Shown: in pieces, positions 10,626 to 22,125 of the stretch
Position numbering within the stretch: the first letter of the stretch is position 1
Layout: each line of letters starts with the position of its first letter
DNA from: Hypericum androsaemum
Taxonomy: Eukaryota > Streptophyta > Magnoliopsida > Malpighiales > Hypericaceae
Direction: 5' to 3'
Assembly: GCA_963995505.1 (NCBI GenBank)
Contig: OZ023190.1
Location: 12,642,092 to 12,706,091 of the forward strand
DNA: 64,000 nt
Position numbers and translations under genes: made by a program
The notes under the pieces: model-generated
Database searches by the model: none
What the model saw: only the letters and a program-made list of their open reading frames with translations
Told to the model about the DNA's origin: nothing

Positions 10626-11901
10626 TAGACCTGACCACGGTTCGAATTTGGACGAATTCGAATCGAATTTATTCGAATTCGAATTCATCAAAACATTAAA
10701 CCGTATTCAATTCTTCACAAGACGAATCGAATACGAATTATGAATTTTCGAATTAGAATCGAATTATAATCGAATTCGAATTCGAATTAATTCCAACGAT
10801 GTTGAACATCTTGTGGAAAATGTTTTGGTTTCATGTTGTTTAATTTGCAAAAAAATTTCTAATCTTTTAGCAATTTTGGGCAAGCCCATAATAAATTAAG
10901 TGCTTGTTTAATTGGTCCTAATGTAGAGTCTAAAGCTTTAATTCCATATTGGGTACAAAGATTAAATATATGACATGCACATCTAATATGAAAAAATTTT
11001 CTTCCGAATCGTGTACAAAAAATTTCTAAATCTTTAACCATAACATTATTAGAACTTGCATTATCTAGAGAAATTGAAAATATTTTTTGAAATAGATTAT
11101 ATTCTTGTAAAATAATATGCAATATTTTATAACAATTATTCCCACTATGACTATCATCAAAAACTCTATATGCAATTATTCTTTTTTGTATATTCCATTC
11201 ATTATCAATCCAATGACATGTAACACTAAAATATGAATGTGTTTGCCAATGATCACTCCATATATCATAATAAGAGAAGTAGCTCCAATTAGTAAACTTG
11301 AGGGAGAATTTATATAGCTCAAATTTTCAATAAGAGAAGTAGAGAATTGAGATTAGAATGTGTAAAATTTGAAGAATAAGAGGTGGTATTTATAGAGTTG
11401 GGAAGAAATTCTGAATTTATAAAAAAAAATTTTAAAAGTACCAACAGTAAAAAAACGGTAACCTAGGGATTAAAACGGTAACAAAAAAATGGTAAGAAAA
11501 AAAATGGTAATTTGCCCTTGAAATTTAAATTTCCCCCTTCCCTTTTAATTCCCCCCCCTTTTTTTTAAATCCCCCCCCCCTTCTTTTTTTAATTCCCTCC
11601 CCCCCTTTTTTTTAAAATTCCCCCCCCCCCTGGAATTCGAATTTGAATTCGAATTCCATACGAATCGAATTCGAATTACAAATTTGAATTCGAATTTGAT
11701 ACGAATCGAATTCGAATTACGAATTCGAATTGAATTCGCCGGTTTGACGAATTACAAAAAACTTGAACCGTATTCAATTCTTATCATGACGAATTCGAAT
11801 CGAATTTTTTGACGAATCGAATTATTGTCGAATCGAATCGAATTTTTTACGAATCGAATCGAATCGAATCACGAATCGGATTCAATTCATGGCCAGGTCT
11901 A
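10626..11901 (-). mobile_element. hAT element 1a, deletion derivative with 8-bp target duplication
   Basis: Ends read TAGACCTG (10626) and CAGGTCTA (11901). They are flanked by perfect GCTAAACT copies at 10618-10625 and 11902-11909, the 8-bp duplication typical of hAT elements. Both subterminal regions are packed with GAATTCGA/TCGAATTC-type words. The element is the same family as 36203-38176 but in the opposite orientation. It lacks the N-terminal half of the transposase gene and keeps the central part. It lies 10 bases outside the LINE target duplication. Confidence 0.9.
10859..11268 (-). pseudogene. hAT transposase, central fragment
   Basis: The frame begins with DIWSDHWQTHSYFSVTCHWI and runs through SISLDNASSNN, which holds one of the catalytic-core aspartates of hAT transposases, then HIRCACHIFNLC, the His/Cys region. 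It stops at 10859. The BED zinc finger and the C-terminal dimerisation region are absent. Upstream, a deletion joins the leader directly to this point. Confidence 0.8.
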
Positions 11902-11909
11902 GCTAAACT

Positions 11910-12293
11910 TGACTTGGTTGTCGAATTCGTATGGCTTTTTATATAAGAGCAACTTGGATTGGATGCATTTGTGTGTATGTGGGGTTGTATGGATCTCGTT
12001 GTCTGATCCATTGATGCAGGTGGCTAAACTTTCCTTAGTTGATTTCGATCGACCCTTGCTCTCACTTGAGTGTGTCTTGTATACATTCAAGTGCTCGATG
12101 GCACGAGGTTGCATCTCCGATGTAGCTGAGTATTTTTTAGCCGACATTTGTTTCGATAGTTCTTCGGTTCAGTCTTTCTCTTTTAAGAGGACGTTGGCTT
12201 TAGTAGCTAATCATATGACCATAAAAACCAATCTCGCTACCTTGCTTTCTACGGATCGGTGCACATTTTCTCTTACGCAAGACTATTGTCTAT
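11910..12293. other. Spacer between hAT 1a and the LTR element
   Basis: A 141-codon open frame covers this stretch, but nothing in it is recognisable and it runs into the LTR. The sequence continuing after the LTR element (TATGCTTTGTAACTT... and ATGAAAGG) resembles a LINE 3' end, so the LTR element may have landed in an old LINE. That is a weak inference. Confidence 0.3.
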
Positions 12294-12298
12294 GTACT

Positions 12299-13113
12299 TG
12301 TTGGAGCAGAAAATTAATTCTCGGATTTATTTGACCATATCTCAGTAAAATAGACGTATCTTCCTACTCGTATATCCGATTGATACGATTAGAAAAGCTA
12401 CAAAAAGATAAAACACAGATCTAGAACTTTCTAGTTTATGACTTCTCCAAATTCGACGTAGAAGGAGGTTAGACTTGGGTCGGAATTTTTAGGAGTAGGT
12501 TTTCTCTTTATTAGGCCACGGATCTGCTGAACCTATTTTGATAAAAATACCGTAACTTTCTTCTCAAGTATTGGATTGACACGATTCTAAAAGTCACAGA
12601 AGGAAAAGACAGAGATCTATAACTTCGTTGTTTATGACTTTTCTAAATTCAGTATAAAAGAGGGCCAAATATGGGTTGGAAGTTTTGAACAGTTTAAGTT
12701 TTCCTTATTAGGCCGAGGCTATGTTAAGTTTTCTTGTTTGAAAACGGCCTAGGGTTTTTCTATGGGACTGGGGTGAACTTATCTATATAAGGAGAGCTAG
12801 GTACAGGCATAAAGACACCCACAAAACAACACATTAAACCTTTAGCTTCATAGCTTTTATCGTAGCTTTTATCTTATGTAGCCTCTAGCTTTTATCTTTA
12901 TGTTTTTTCCTTCCCCTTCTCCCCCATATGTTCAATAAAGTTCTTGCTCTTCTACCAATTCTTTTCTCTTCTATCTATTCTAATCTTTATCTTCTCTTCT
13001 CGTTTCCCATATTTCTTCTATTTCTCTCTTTCGTTCGAATCACTCTTGGGACGACCACTCCGAACCTGTTCTAAAGATCATTTTTGACGTTCTACCATAA
13101 TTTATCCGCAACA
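12299..13113 (+). repeat. 5' LTR
   Basis: The LTR contains a likely promoter TATA element in CTATATAAGGAGAG (about 12784-12797). A polyadenylation-type AATAAAG lies near 12940. Both are conserved in the 3' copy. Confidence 0.9.
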
Positions 13114-13120
13114 TTATTTT

Positions 13121-13138
13121 TGGCACGCTCGGTGGGAC
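13121..13138 (+). other. Candidate primer binding site
   Basis: TGGCACGCTCGGTGGGAC follows the 5' LTR by 7 bases. It starts TGG, as expected for pairing with a tRNA 3' CCA end. I did not identify the tRNA. Confidence 0.55.
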
Positions 13139-13622
13139 TAAGGAGGGCGTCTGAGAAGAGTAATTGTTGCATTAAAATACACGAGTTTCCACATACGGTT
13201 TCGAGTCCTTCCTCAAAAGGGATAAAACCGGTCAAAGGTTGTGCTGAAAGAAGATATCCAGCGAGGTCAGTTGGTTTTGGAGAGTGTTCCGGCCCTTTTT
13301 GGTACCAAATCTAAAGAAGTTTTCTTCATCAAAAGTAAAGATAATTGTTTTCTCTTTCTGTGGATACTAAGAACGCCAAAATCGGAGTTTGTACCAGGAA
13401 GATACGATCAAAACACTAAAGATTGATCGATCTATATGATTGAGAAGTCTAATCGAGTTTGGAAGGCATTTTGGTCTTTTTCTTGGCCGAATTAGGAGGC
13501 GGTTATTTCATGAAAAATTGTATATCTATCTGTCATATTTCCAGGGATACCAAGTTCGCTTCAATCAGAGTTTGGACGAGAAATTTACGTCCATAATACC
13601 GAAGGTTAGTCAATCTGAAAAG

Positions 13623-15437
13623 ATGACATCTCTGATGAATATGAAGGAAAGGTTGTGGCATATTTTTTGTTTCGAATTTGACAATCGAGAGGCTATTGAG
13701 GAGGCCTATGAAAAAGTTTTAAGGTGGTTTCGTTATAACTATTATTTTGATTGTGAATCAATTGATGATATTTATCTTATCGGGAGAGTTATCGAGAGAG
13801 TTGATTACAGGAGGAGGAACCATGTTGGAGGCCTTTGGTTTGACTATGATGAAACCCTAAGCATAACTGCGTGGCACAAAATAATGAAGTACCTCAAGTA
13901 CCTAATGTCAGTTCCTATTAGTGAGGAGGCAATTCAAGAATTAGAAAGAAGGCTTGAGAATGCCGGATTTACGGCAAGACATGTAGCCAACTCTGTGTCA
14001 AATCACCCAATGGAGGTATCATCAAGTGGCGTATATGAAATTGAAGACCGAAGAAGTTTCGACTCACACTATTCGGAGATTAAGATTGACACAGCCGTAC
14101 ATGAATCAGCTGAATTTATGCAACACTTTATTCCGGCTATCCAAGAGGTCAAACAAACAACTAGTTCACAGTTGGCCGACACCACGGCCATCGAGCTCGC
14201 AACGCCCGAATTCGAGGAAAAAGAGATGGTCATACAATCAAGTGATGTATGTGAAGATGAAGATCAAATAGTTTTTGAATCTCATGATTCTGAGATAACT
14301 ATTGAGATGGTCGTACATGAATCGGCCAGATATACACAATCTTCTTTTTCTATTATCAAAGAGGTTGAACAGACGACTAGTCCACAGTTGGCCGACACCA
14401 CGGCCATCGAGCCTACAGGGCCCATATTTGAGAAAAAGGAAGAGCCATGCCCGATACGAGTCCTATCGACAACTGAGACAACCCTAAGTGCTGTATCAAA
14501 TACGAAAGGCATCCTAGGGCCTCCGCCGACTAAGGGAATCTTTGGGCCTTCACCAGAAAAGGGAATTTTAGGGCCTCCGCCGAGTCATCTGTTGCGGAGA
14601 TCTGAGTCACCTTTCATTCCATGAGTAGTAAGCCACCGTCGCTTGCCCTATTCTGTCCTAACTCAACAGAAAGACACAGGGGGGCAAGTCTACAGTCAGA
14701 GTATCAGTCAGAATTTAATCTCACCCGAGAGGCATGAAGAACATTGCAACATTGCAGTCGAAGTTCCTACATCGACCAAAATTATCCCAGCCAAAAGGCA
14801 AGACATGCTCATGCCAAAGAAGGTGAAGGATGATAAAGTCAAGTATTCAACTTCTCCTCAACCAAGCAAGAGTACAGTGAAGCAATAACCTAATGGGCCA
14901 GCTCAACCTCGGCCATCAAAGGTTTCAAACTACAGGAAATGTCCTCAAGTCACATGGTCAAAATTGGCCAGCAACAAAAAAAGGGTGCCTGAGTACGCGT
15001 GGGTTAAGAGAGACGTGGTCACTCGATTGGCGGCCGAGCAAGGAGTTCTCCAGAGAAAGAAACCCTCCAAGGTTTGGGTGCCTAAGGAAGAACTTTTTCG
15101 GTCTAAGAAACAACCATGTGAGACACGACCCACAAGGAGTGATCAGCCTACAAGGTCTCCAAGTTATCATACGAAGCCTATGCGAAAGGAGATGCCAAGA
15201 AAGCCAAACCCACACTCGGGGGGCAAGTGTCTGGAGTTTCATCGACCGACTCTCACAAAGACTCAACGAAGAAGGTTGGAGCGAAAAATTCAAAAGCAAA
15301 GAAAAAAGCTCAGAGACCTTCAACAACAATTGTATGGTTGTTATAATGAAGAACATATAGCTCCCACTCAACCATGTAGGCCTAAATATAGTTTTTGCGA
15401 GAAAGCCGTGAGCACACGGATATCTCGAGATGAGTGA
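13623..15437 (+). pseudogene. Unrecognised long frame inside the LTR element, two stop codons
   Basis: One reading frame is open from 13440 to 15437 except for a TGA at 14622-14624 and a TAA at 14886-14888. The first in-frame ATG is at 13623, and there is no ATG at the 5' edge. The N-terminal part is rich in aromatic and charged residues (ERLWHIFCFEFDNREAIEEA, VLRWFRYNYYFD). A middle part contains two copies of a segment of about 70 residues carrying VHESA...LADTTAIE, then three KGI(L/F)GP-type repeats. The last part is strongly basic (QRRRLERKIQKQRKKLRDLQ). No retroviral domain or zinc knuckle is visible. It may be a diverged gag-like protein or a captured host gene. Confidence 0.5.
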
Positions 15438-15612
15438 TCAACTGCACGCCTACAACGGCTAGGTCTCGACCGGTTTGATGGTACATTCTTCACATATTTA
15501 CGGTCTTGCCTTAGCCAGTTATTTTTTAAGTAGAGTTAATTTTCCGCATGTTCAAGGACGGATACACGTCAACGCTTTTCCTAGCGTCAAAACATTGACG
15601 TGTGGGGGGCAT

Positions 15613-16427
15613 TGTTGGAGCGGAAAATTAATTCTCGGATTTGTTTGACCATGTTTTAGTAAAATAGATGTATCTTCTTATTCGTATATCCGATTGATGC
15701 GATTCTAAAAGCTACAAAAAGATAAAACACAGATCTAGAACTTTATAGTTTATGATTTCTCAAAATTAGGCGTAGAAGGAGGTCAGACTTGGGTCGGAAG
15801 TTTCGGGAGTAGGTTTTTTCCTTATTAGGCCGCGGATCTGCTGAACCTATTTTGGTAAAAATACCGTAACTTTCTCCTCAAGTATTAGATTGACACGATT
15901 CTAAAAGTCACAGAAGGAAAAGACAGAGATGTATAACTTTGTTGTTTATAACTTTTCCAAATTCAGTATAAAAGAGGGCCAAATATGGGTTGGAAGTTTT
16001 GGGCAGTTTAAGTTTTCCTTATTAGGCCGAGGCTATGTTAAGTTTTCTTGTTTGAAAACGGCCTAGGGTTTTTCTATGGGACTGGGGCGAGCTTATCTAT
16101 ATAAGGAGAGCTAGGTACAGGCATAAAGACACCCACAAAACAACACATCAAACCTTTAGCTTCATAGCTTTTATCGTAGCTTTTATCTTTTGTAGCCTCT
16201 AGCTTTTATCTTTATGTTTTTTCTTTCCCATTCTCCCCCATATGTTCAATAAAGTTCTTGCTCTTCTACCAATTCTTTTCTCTTCTATCTATTCTAATCT
16301 TTATCTTCTCTTCTCTTTTCCCATATTTTTTTTATTTCTCTCTTTTGTTCGAATCACTCTTGGGACGACCACTCCGGACCCATTCTAAAGATCGTTTCTG
16401 ACGTTCTACCACAATTTATCCACAAGA
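15613..16427 (+). repeat. 3' LTR
   Basis: This is the same length as the 5' copy, preceded by the purine tract GTGGGGGGCAT (15602-15612). The final bases read CAAGA instead of CAACA, a single change at the terminal CA region. The GTACT duplication follows directly. Confidence 0.9.
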
Positions 16428-16432
16428 GTACT

Positions 16433-17710
16433 ATGTCTATATGCTTTGTAACTTCCCCATTATCTAATGAAAGGCTTTAAGCCACAACTCTAAAAAAAAT
16501 TATTTCCATCGGGAGTCTCCCATTTTCGCCGCTTCAATCAATTTCGTTTTCCAAAAGAAAGTAGTAAAGTTGCTTAATGTAAATAATAACGCATCAATGA
16601 TAAATAATTTTTTTGAAAAGAGTTTTATTATTCAAAATTCATATATTCCCTAAACTTGTATTAGTTGATTCGATGAAAGAAATTTTAGTTTTAATTGAAG
16701 CAGAATTTTTGTATGAATTTAACTAGTAACATTGATATGGGAACATATATATATAAAGAAAATAATTCATAGATGAACAATAAAAATCAACACAGCCGTA
16801 CTAAATTAGAGAGGTTTATTCTACAACAAGAACTCGAAGAACTAATTAAGTTTGTATTGTTATTCTCAAACTACTAGAACTACTTGAAATACTAATTTAA
16901 GTAGTTTTAGAAAAAAAATGTACCTTAATCATGTTCAACAACGAGAATCACATGTGAAACTCTTTTAAAAAAAATTAGAAATTAATTATTTACACCAATA
17001 TAAAATCTCTCTCTAATTGAAACCAGACTTCTCGTCAATTCATATTATATCTTTTGTCGATAAAGCAAGTAGCCTTTTAACACGTGGGTGAATCACATGT
17101 GAAACTCTTAACTCCAGCAATTTTTCATAAGGGATTTTTACTTCTTAAAAGTTTGAAGCTATACTTTTTTTTAAGTTTTAATAAGAAAATTTATCAAAAC
17201 CAAAAGAAAAGGAAAAATATTACATAAATTCCCAAACCCACAAAATAACCTCTATCCCAGGTAGTCACGAAATCTCAAAAGATACTAGACATAATAGAAT
17301 TCACTAGTATTTCTTACGATGGACACATGTAACCGCTTTGAGGTCCTCTTATCCGGCTTCTTTAGCATTATAATGAGCTGGTACTCCTCAACTAGATCAT
17401 CCCATCTCTGTTCTGCAACTAACGACATGTCTCGCATACCGAGTCTATTGAGTCCACAACGTCAGTCTCGCTGATATGCAGCAAACCAGACAAGAAACGT
17501 CTCTTTCGCGGCCACCATGGATGCTATGCTTAAAAAAGAAATTCTACGATTACTCAGCCTATCATTACGTGGTAACTTTGAGTTTTGATGATTATAGAAA
17601 ATTAAATGTTGTTATAGAAAACTTACGAGTATATAAAAATATAAGACTTTAATTTTTTATTTTGAAAAACGCAAAAAGTCATCCATCAATAATTAATGTA
17701 GCGATAATGG
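16433..17710. other. AT-rich spacer, no gene seen
   Basis: The string AATCACATGTGAAACTCTT occurs at about 16946 and again at about 17090. A moderately GC-rich patch at 17320-17530 has minus-strand frames with a faint LINE zf-RVT flavour, but too many stops to call. No gene is supported. Confidence 0.35.
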
Positions 17711-19765
17711 TTTTCAAAAGTGACCCAGAAGTCGATCCGGTTCTCCAGTTCAACCGGTCAGACCATTCGTACCTTAGATTTTTTAAATTAAAAATATATT
17801 ATTTATTATAGGACAAATTACTCTCAAGCCCCTGACCTTTGGTCATCCTCCCCCTAGGGTCCCTGACTTTTGAAAAATGATTGTGCCGTCCCTAAGTTTT
17901 GATGATAATAGACTCTCGGGTCCCTAGAGCCGGAATATTCCTTTTTCTCCGGTGAACCCCACTTGAAATGACCAAAATACCCTCCCACTAAAAAAATCAT
18001 CTTTCCTTCCTCATCTTCTTCCTCCCACTTCATCTTCTTCCTCCCACCTTCAACCAAAATCAAAACAAAAAAATAAATCTAAACATTTTTAATGAGAATC
18101 AAGACCAATTAAAAAAAATTAAAACTAATTAGAGAGAATTAAAATTTTAATAACCCTAATTCACAACCCAACACAGTTCAGAATCAACCTTCTGAAGTTG
18201 CTGGATCTTCTCTCTAGCTTCCTGCGATGCTGTCCTACTACACCAAGCACCTGCTTTTAACACAAACCCACCGTCGATGACCAAGCCCCCATGAAAGTTC
18301 ACCTCAAGCACATCCCTCAAAAACCAATGAATCCCAATCTTTCTCCTCGCACTTTTTTTTAAATTAATGGCCACCCTCCACCTCCCCGCCACGGCGACCG
18401 CTCTTCCTCCTTGCCCACCCAAGCCCCTTCCACACACCCTCCTCGTCCGGTCTCCAAGGGTCGAACCCTCTACAAGCTTCAGCTTCTGGTCGCCATTCTT
18501 CACCAACAGCCACCACAAGCGAACCACAGACTACATAATTGAGATTCAATCAGCTTTTTATTAAGAAAAGGTAAAATCGAAAGCCCAGAAATCCAAAGAC
18601 GACGATGAACCAAACCAAGGACTACATAATCGAGGCTGAGACGGGGCCGCTTAGGGATGCCGCCACGATGCAGGAGCTTCTAGAAGCTTCCAAGGTGGTT
18701 AACCTCCGGCTGCAGTCCCCCAATCGAATTCGGCACAACAACAACAAAAATGGGGAGACAGATTAATGTACCGTCGGAGAAGAGATCCAAGTTCTCGTCG
18801 GCCGGAGCCGACCGGTTCAGGGAATGGGAATAAGAGTTGTAATAGGAATGGGATCCCCCATTACTGGAAACGATATCGTTCCTGCTCATCGTCTCTCCGG
18901 CGGGGAATATATTGGATTTTCTGTTATAATATTTTTTTCTCTCACTTGTATAAATCTCAGTTAAGTATAAGTATATACTAATTACTTAGATCTGAAATTA
19001 TTGTAAGGTCGTCGTCCCGTAGCAGTGGCTTCTTTGGATTTTGGGGTTTATAAGGACAAGGTGGTCTCCGGCCATCCTTTGTTTGAAATTTCAGGTGGGT
19101 AAGGACTGAAGTAGATTTTAGGTCAATGTGTGTTTGGATTGGTGGAGAATGATAGCGGCTAACTTGAATTGAAGATGAAGGGGTGTTCTTTTGTTCATTT
19201 TGGGTGTTGTCGTGATTTGATTTGAAAGTTAATTAATTAATTAATTGTCTTCTATTTCGTGAAGAAGATAACCGGAGAAGATGAGAATGAGGGAGACGGT
19301 GGCGAAAATAGAGATAGGAGAGATTTTTTATTTTTGAATGAGAGGGACATTTTTGTCATTTCAAGTGGGAGTTCATCGGAGAAAAATAAATATTCCGGCT
19401 CCAAGGACCTAAGAGTCTATTATCATCAAAACTTATGGACGGTACAATCATTTTCCAAAAGTCAGGGACCCTAGGGAGGTGAACAAAGGTCAAGGACTTG
19501 AGAGTAATTTGCCCTTTATTATATTTAGCATAAAAAATAGAAAATAAGTATCAATATTATTGCAAAATTATGATATATAAACACCAAAACCATAATTTAA
19601 TAACTTTTAAAAAATATTTTTTTGCTAACCAGCCGGTCCAACCAGAAACCAAGTGGTCAATACTGATGATCAACGATTGAACTAGAGGTCGAATTTAGGA
19701 TCAAACCCAATCCGAATTCAATTCTCTCCGGTAAGACTATCAATAGTACCACATGTTTTGAAATT
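17711..19765. mobile_element. Old repeat copy, host of Mutator-like element B
   Basis: Bases 17711-17810 and 19524-19765 match, in reverse orientation, the repeat at 47577-47940. Shared strings include AAAATAGAAAATAA, a CAATATTAT or CAATATCAT segment, and ACCAAAACCATAATTTA. The ends carry CCGGT-, GACC- and GTCGA-type words in inverted arrangement. The family is not identified. Confidence 0.6.
17811..19514. mobile_element. Mutator-like element B with perfect 9-bp target duplication
   Basis: The left end starts GGACAAATTACTCTCAAG and the right end is its complement, CTTGAGAGTAATTTGCCC. TTTATTATA is duplicated at 17802-17810 and 19515-19523. Terminal inverted repeats are about 170 bases and closely resemble those of element C at 45101-46494. 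No transposase is present. The interior has GC-rich coding-like patches near 18180-18540 and 18600-18900. One plus frame from 18367 begins MATLHLPATATALPPCPPKP and looks like a chloroplast targeting peptide. These may be captured gene pieces, which would make this a Pack-MULE, but I do not recognise the donor. Confidence 0.9.
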
Positions 19766-20111
19766 ATGGTACGGAGCAGCAGCAGGGTATGTTTGTTTTC
19801 GGATGGGAGCAACTTTTTAAAATTTTCAGGGGTGGTCTTGACTACCTGCCAGCCATTTGTTCGCCAGCATAAAAAATTCAACAACTTATTATTTTATCTC
19901 ATAATTTTAAGTTGCATATGTTAAAATATTAACATGTTGATAAAATCAAAATTCTTATAAACCTTTGCCTCATTCGGATTCTAACAGGTGGGAGCAACTT
20001 TTTCCCCCGCACTCACCTGTCACTCTCACTCCTTTTGTACTACTCCCCAGCCAACCAAAGAAACCACCCAAAGCCAACAGGGGGTGGGGTGGGGTGGAGC
20101 TGAAGCTGAGA

Positions 20112-20142
<31 letters not shown>

Positions 20143-20360
20143 ACCTTTAGAACAAGAGCAATAAAGAAAGAAACAAAACAACCCTAAAAAACTGTAGTAA
20201 CTAATAATGACCCCATCCATATAAAAATCAGCTCAGCTGGTGGACTTGAACTGAGGGGAAAAAGAAGACAAGGGGGTGGGTCAAAATTATCTGTAGACCC
20301 TTTTTAGGCTTTAGTCCCTCCCCCTCTTTAGCAAATTGGAAGAAGAAGAAGGGGAAGAAG
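19766..20360 (+). promoter_or_regulatory. Upstream region of the KIX8/9-like gene
   Basis: The stretch contains a (GA)n microsatellite at about 20113-20142, common in plant 5' regions. A TATA-like TATAAAAA lies near 20219, about 140 bases before the start codon. A minus-strand frame at 20026-20220 is only the mirror of the GA repeat. Confidence 0.4.
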
Positions 20361-22125
20361 ATGCCAAGGCCAGGGCCAAGGCCTTATGAGTGTGTGAGGA
20401 GAGCTTGGCACAGTGAGAGGCACAAACCAATGAGGGGCTCTATTATCCAACAGATTTTCAGGTTCTGGGTCTTATTCTAAACAACTTTCCTGTGTTCTAG
20501 ACCCCCCTTGATGATAGGGTTTAGTTATTTTTGCATCTTTGTGATTGTGAACTATTTTTATTTGGTGGTGGGGGGGTTTTTGTTTTGGGTTTGTTAGGGT
20601 TGTTCATGAGGCTCACAGTGCTGCTTCAAAGAAGAACAAGGAGTGGCTGGAGAAGCTCCCAGTTGTGGTCCTAAAAGCTGAGGAGATCATGTACTCTAAA
20701 GCCAACTCTGAGGTACCCAATACCTTTCTTTGAGATCTTGGTCATGGTTTGAACAAGGGGTTTTGGGTGTCCAAGTTTAGTGCTTTACCTACCTGTTATG
20801 CTGCTGCTTTGTTTTACTGGTTAGGCCGAATATATGGACCACGAGACGTTATGGGATCGTTTAAATGATGCGATCAACACTATCATTCGGAGAGATGAGA
20901 CCACTGAAACTGGAGAGCTATTGCCCCCTTGCATTGAAGGTAAACCGAGTCTCTTTTCGGATCACTTTTTCATGTCTGCAAGTTGCAACATATTTTTGCA
21001 GTGAAGCCTGCTGCTTTTTTTAAGAGGGCATCAGATGTGTGTACATATTGGAATTCCGGATATCTGGTGAAGCGGAAGTCTGATGATAGTTTGTGATAAA
21101 AAGAAAAAAGTTTTCATGAGTTACACACGCTCTAAGCAGTAAAACTGACACCTGTATTGCTCTGGACATTAGCTGCTCTTAATCTGGGATGCATTCCTGT
21201 TAGAGCTTCAAGAAGTCAACGACATTCAAATCCAAGGAGCTACCTCTGCCCACGACAAGAACCTGCCTCCTCGCCTACTAGAGTTTTGGATAGGGCTAAC
21301 AACGGATGCAGTCTGAGGATACCTGTACTTCACCACGGTAATGCTTCAAGAGCTTCTACAGCCATTAATCCAACTGTAGCTGTACCTCAATTGAGCGGCC
21401 ATCGATCTGAGAATGTTGATGTTGGTGCTGTTTGCGGTCACTCATTGGGGCATGAGAATAATGCTGCAGTGCCTAGTTCGTTGGTGGCCAGAGAAGGAAC
21501 CTTGCGGAACATGGGTTCAGTTTATCCCCTGTACTATGGGAATCACTGTCAAAGTAAAGATCCTCAGCTGGCTACTCAAGACTCGGCTAAGAAGGATTCC
21601 GACATTGTATTCATTGGTAAACCTGTTGGCATGTCTGTCTCGAAGCCTGCTGAAATGGGTGCCTTGCGGAATTTGTTCCCGTCTTCCACAGCTCATATCT
21701 CATCGAGTATTGTTGCACAAGCAGACCACATGGATTACCACGGGAAAGTTCCAATGCCACAATGCGATTTATCCCTAAAGTTGAGTCTACCTTCAGAACC
21801 CTGTACAAGTTTCCGGAGAAGGTCAGCAGCTCAAGAAATCAAAGATGTTGGCTTGAGTTCTCGAGATAGGAGCGTGTACGGTCATAGTTCTCTTGAAAAA
21901 TCAACGGAGTTTAATTTGTTACCCAGTAGACTTAGTGGTAATTTATCAGAGTCTAGCTCAGTTAAATGGTTCTATGAGAAGGATGTGGATGTCCAGAATC
22001 CAGATTCAACTGTCAGAAACCGTAAGCGACCATTCGATGATTACAGGGCTGACGGGCAATACTACTGCCAGCCTCCCTTACCGTCCACGCAATTCAATTT
22101 TAGACCAGAAGGGCCAGGTTTGTAG
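20361..22125 (+). CDS. KIX8: KIX8/KIX9-like adaptor protein with EAR motif
   Basis: Exons 20361-20461, 20598-20712, 20825-20939 and 21173-22125 join in frame to 427 residues, all introns GT-AG. The N-terminus (MPRPGPRPYECVRRAWHSER, then KNKEWLEKLPVVVLKAEEIM) is the KIX domain of Arabidopsis KIX8 and KIX9. In that family the KIX domain binds PEAPOD proteins, and an EAR motif recruits the TOPLESS co-repressor, so cell division in developing leaves is limited. Here an EAR-type stretch LSLKLSL lies at about residues 310-316. A basic NRKRPF near the C-terminus could help nuclear import. The long last exon is Ser-rich and poorly structured, as in the family. Assignment to KIX8 rather than KIX9 is not possible by eye. 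The start is the first ATG and matches the family. Confidence 0.9.

Larger units (their letters stand above)
12299..16427 (+). mobile_element. LTR retrotransposon without gag-pol, 815-bp LTRs
   Basis: Two direct LTRs of 815 bases (12299-13113 and 15613-16427) begin TGTTGGAGC and end CAACA or CAAGA. The target duplication GTACT flanks the element (12294-12298 and 16428-16432). A primer-site-like sequence TGGCACGCTCGGTGGGAC lies 7 bases after the 5' LTR (13121-13138), and a purine tract GTGGGGGGCA precedes the 3' LTR. The 2.5-kb interior has no protease, integrase or reverse transcriptase. It holds one long frame of unknown type, described separately. The LTRs differ at several percent of positions by eye, so the insertion is not recent. 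It must have depended on another element's enzymes. Confidence 0.9.

Noticed and set aside
11909..12334. 141-codon plus-strand frame
   Set aside because: It crosses the border of the LTR at 12299 and shows no family features.
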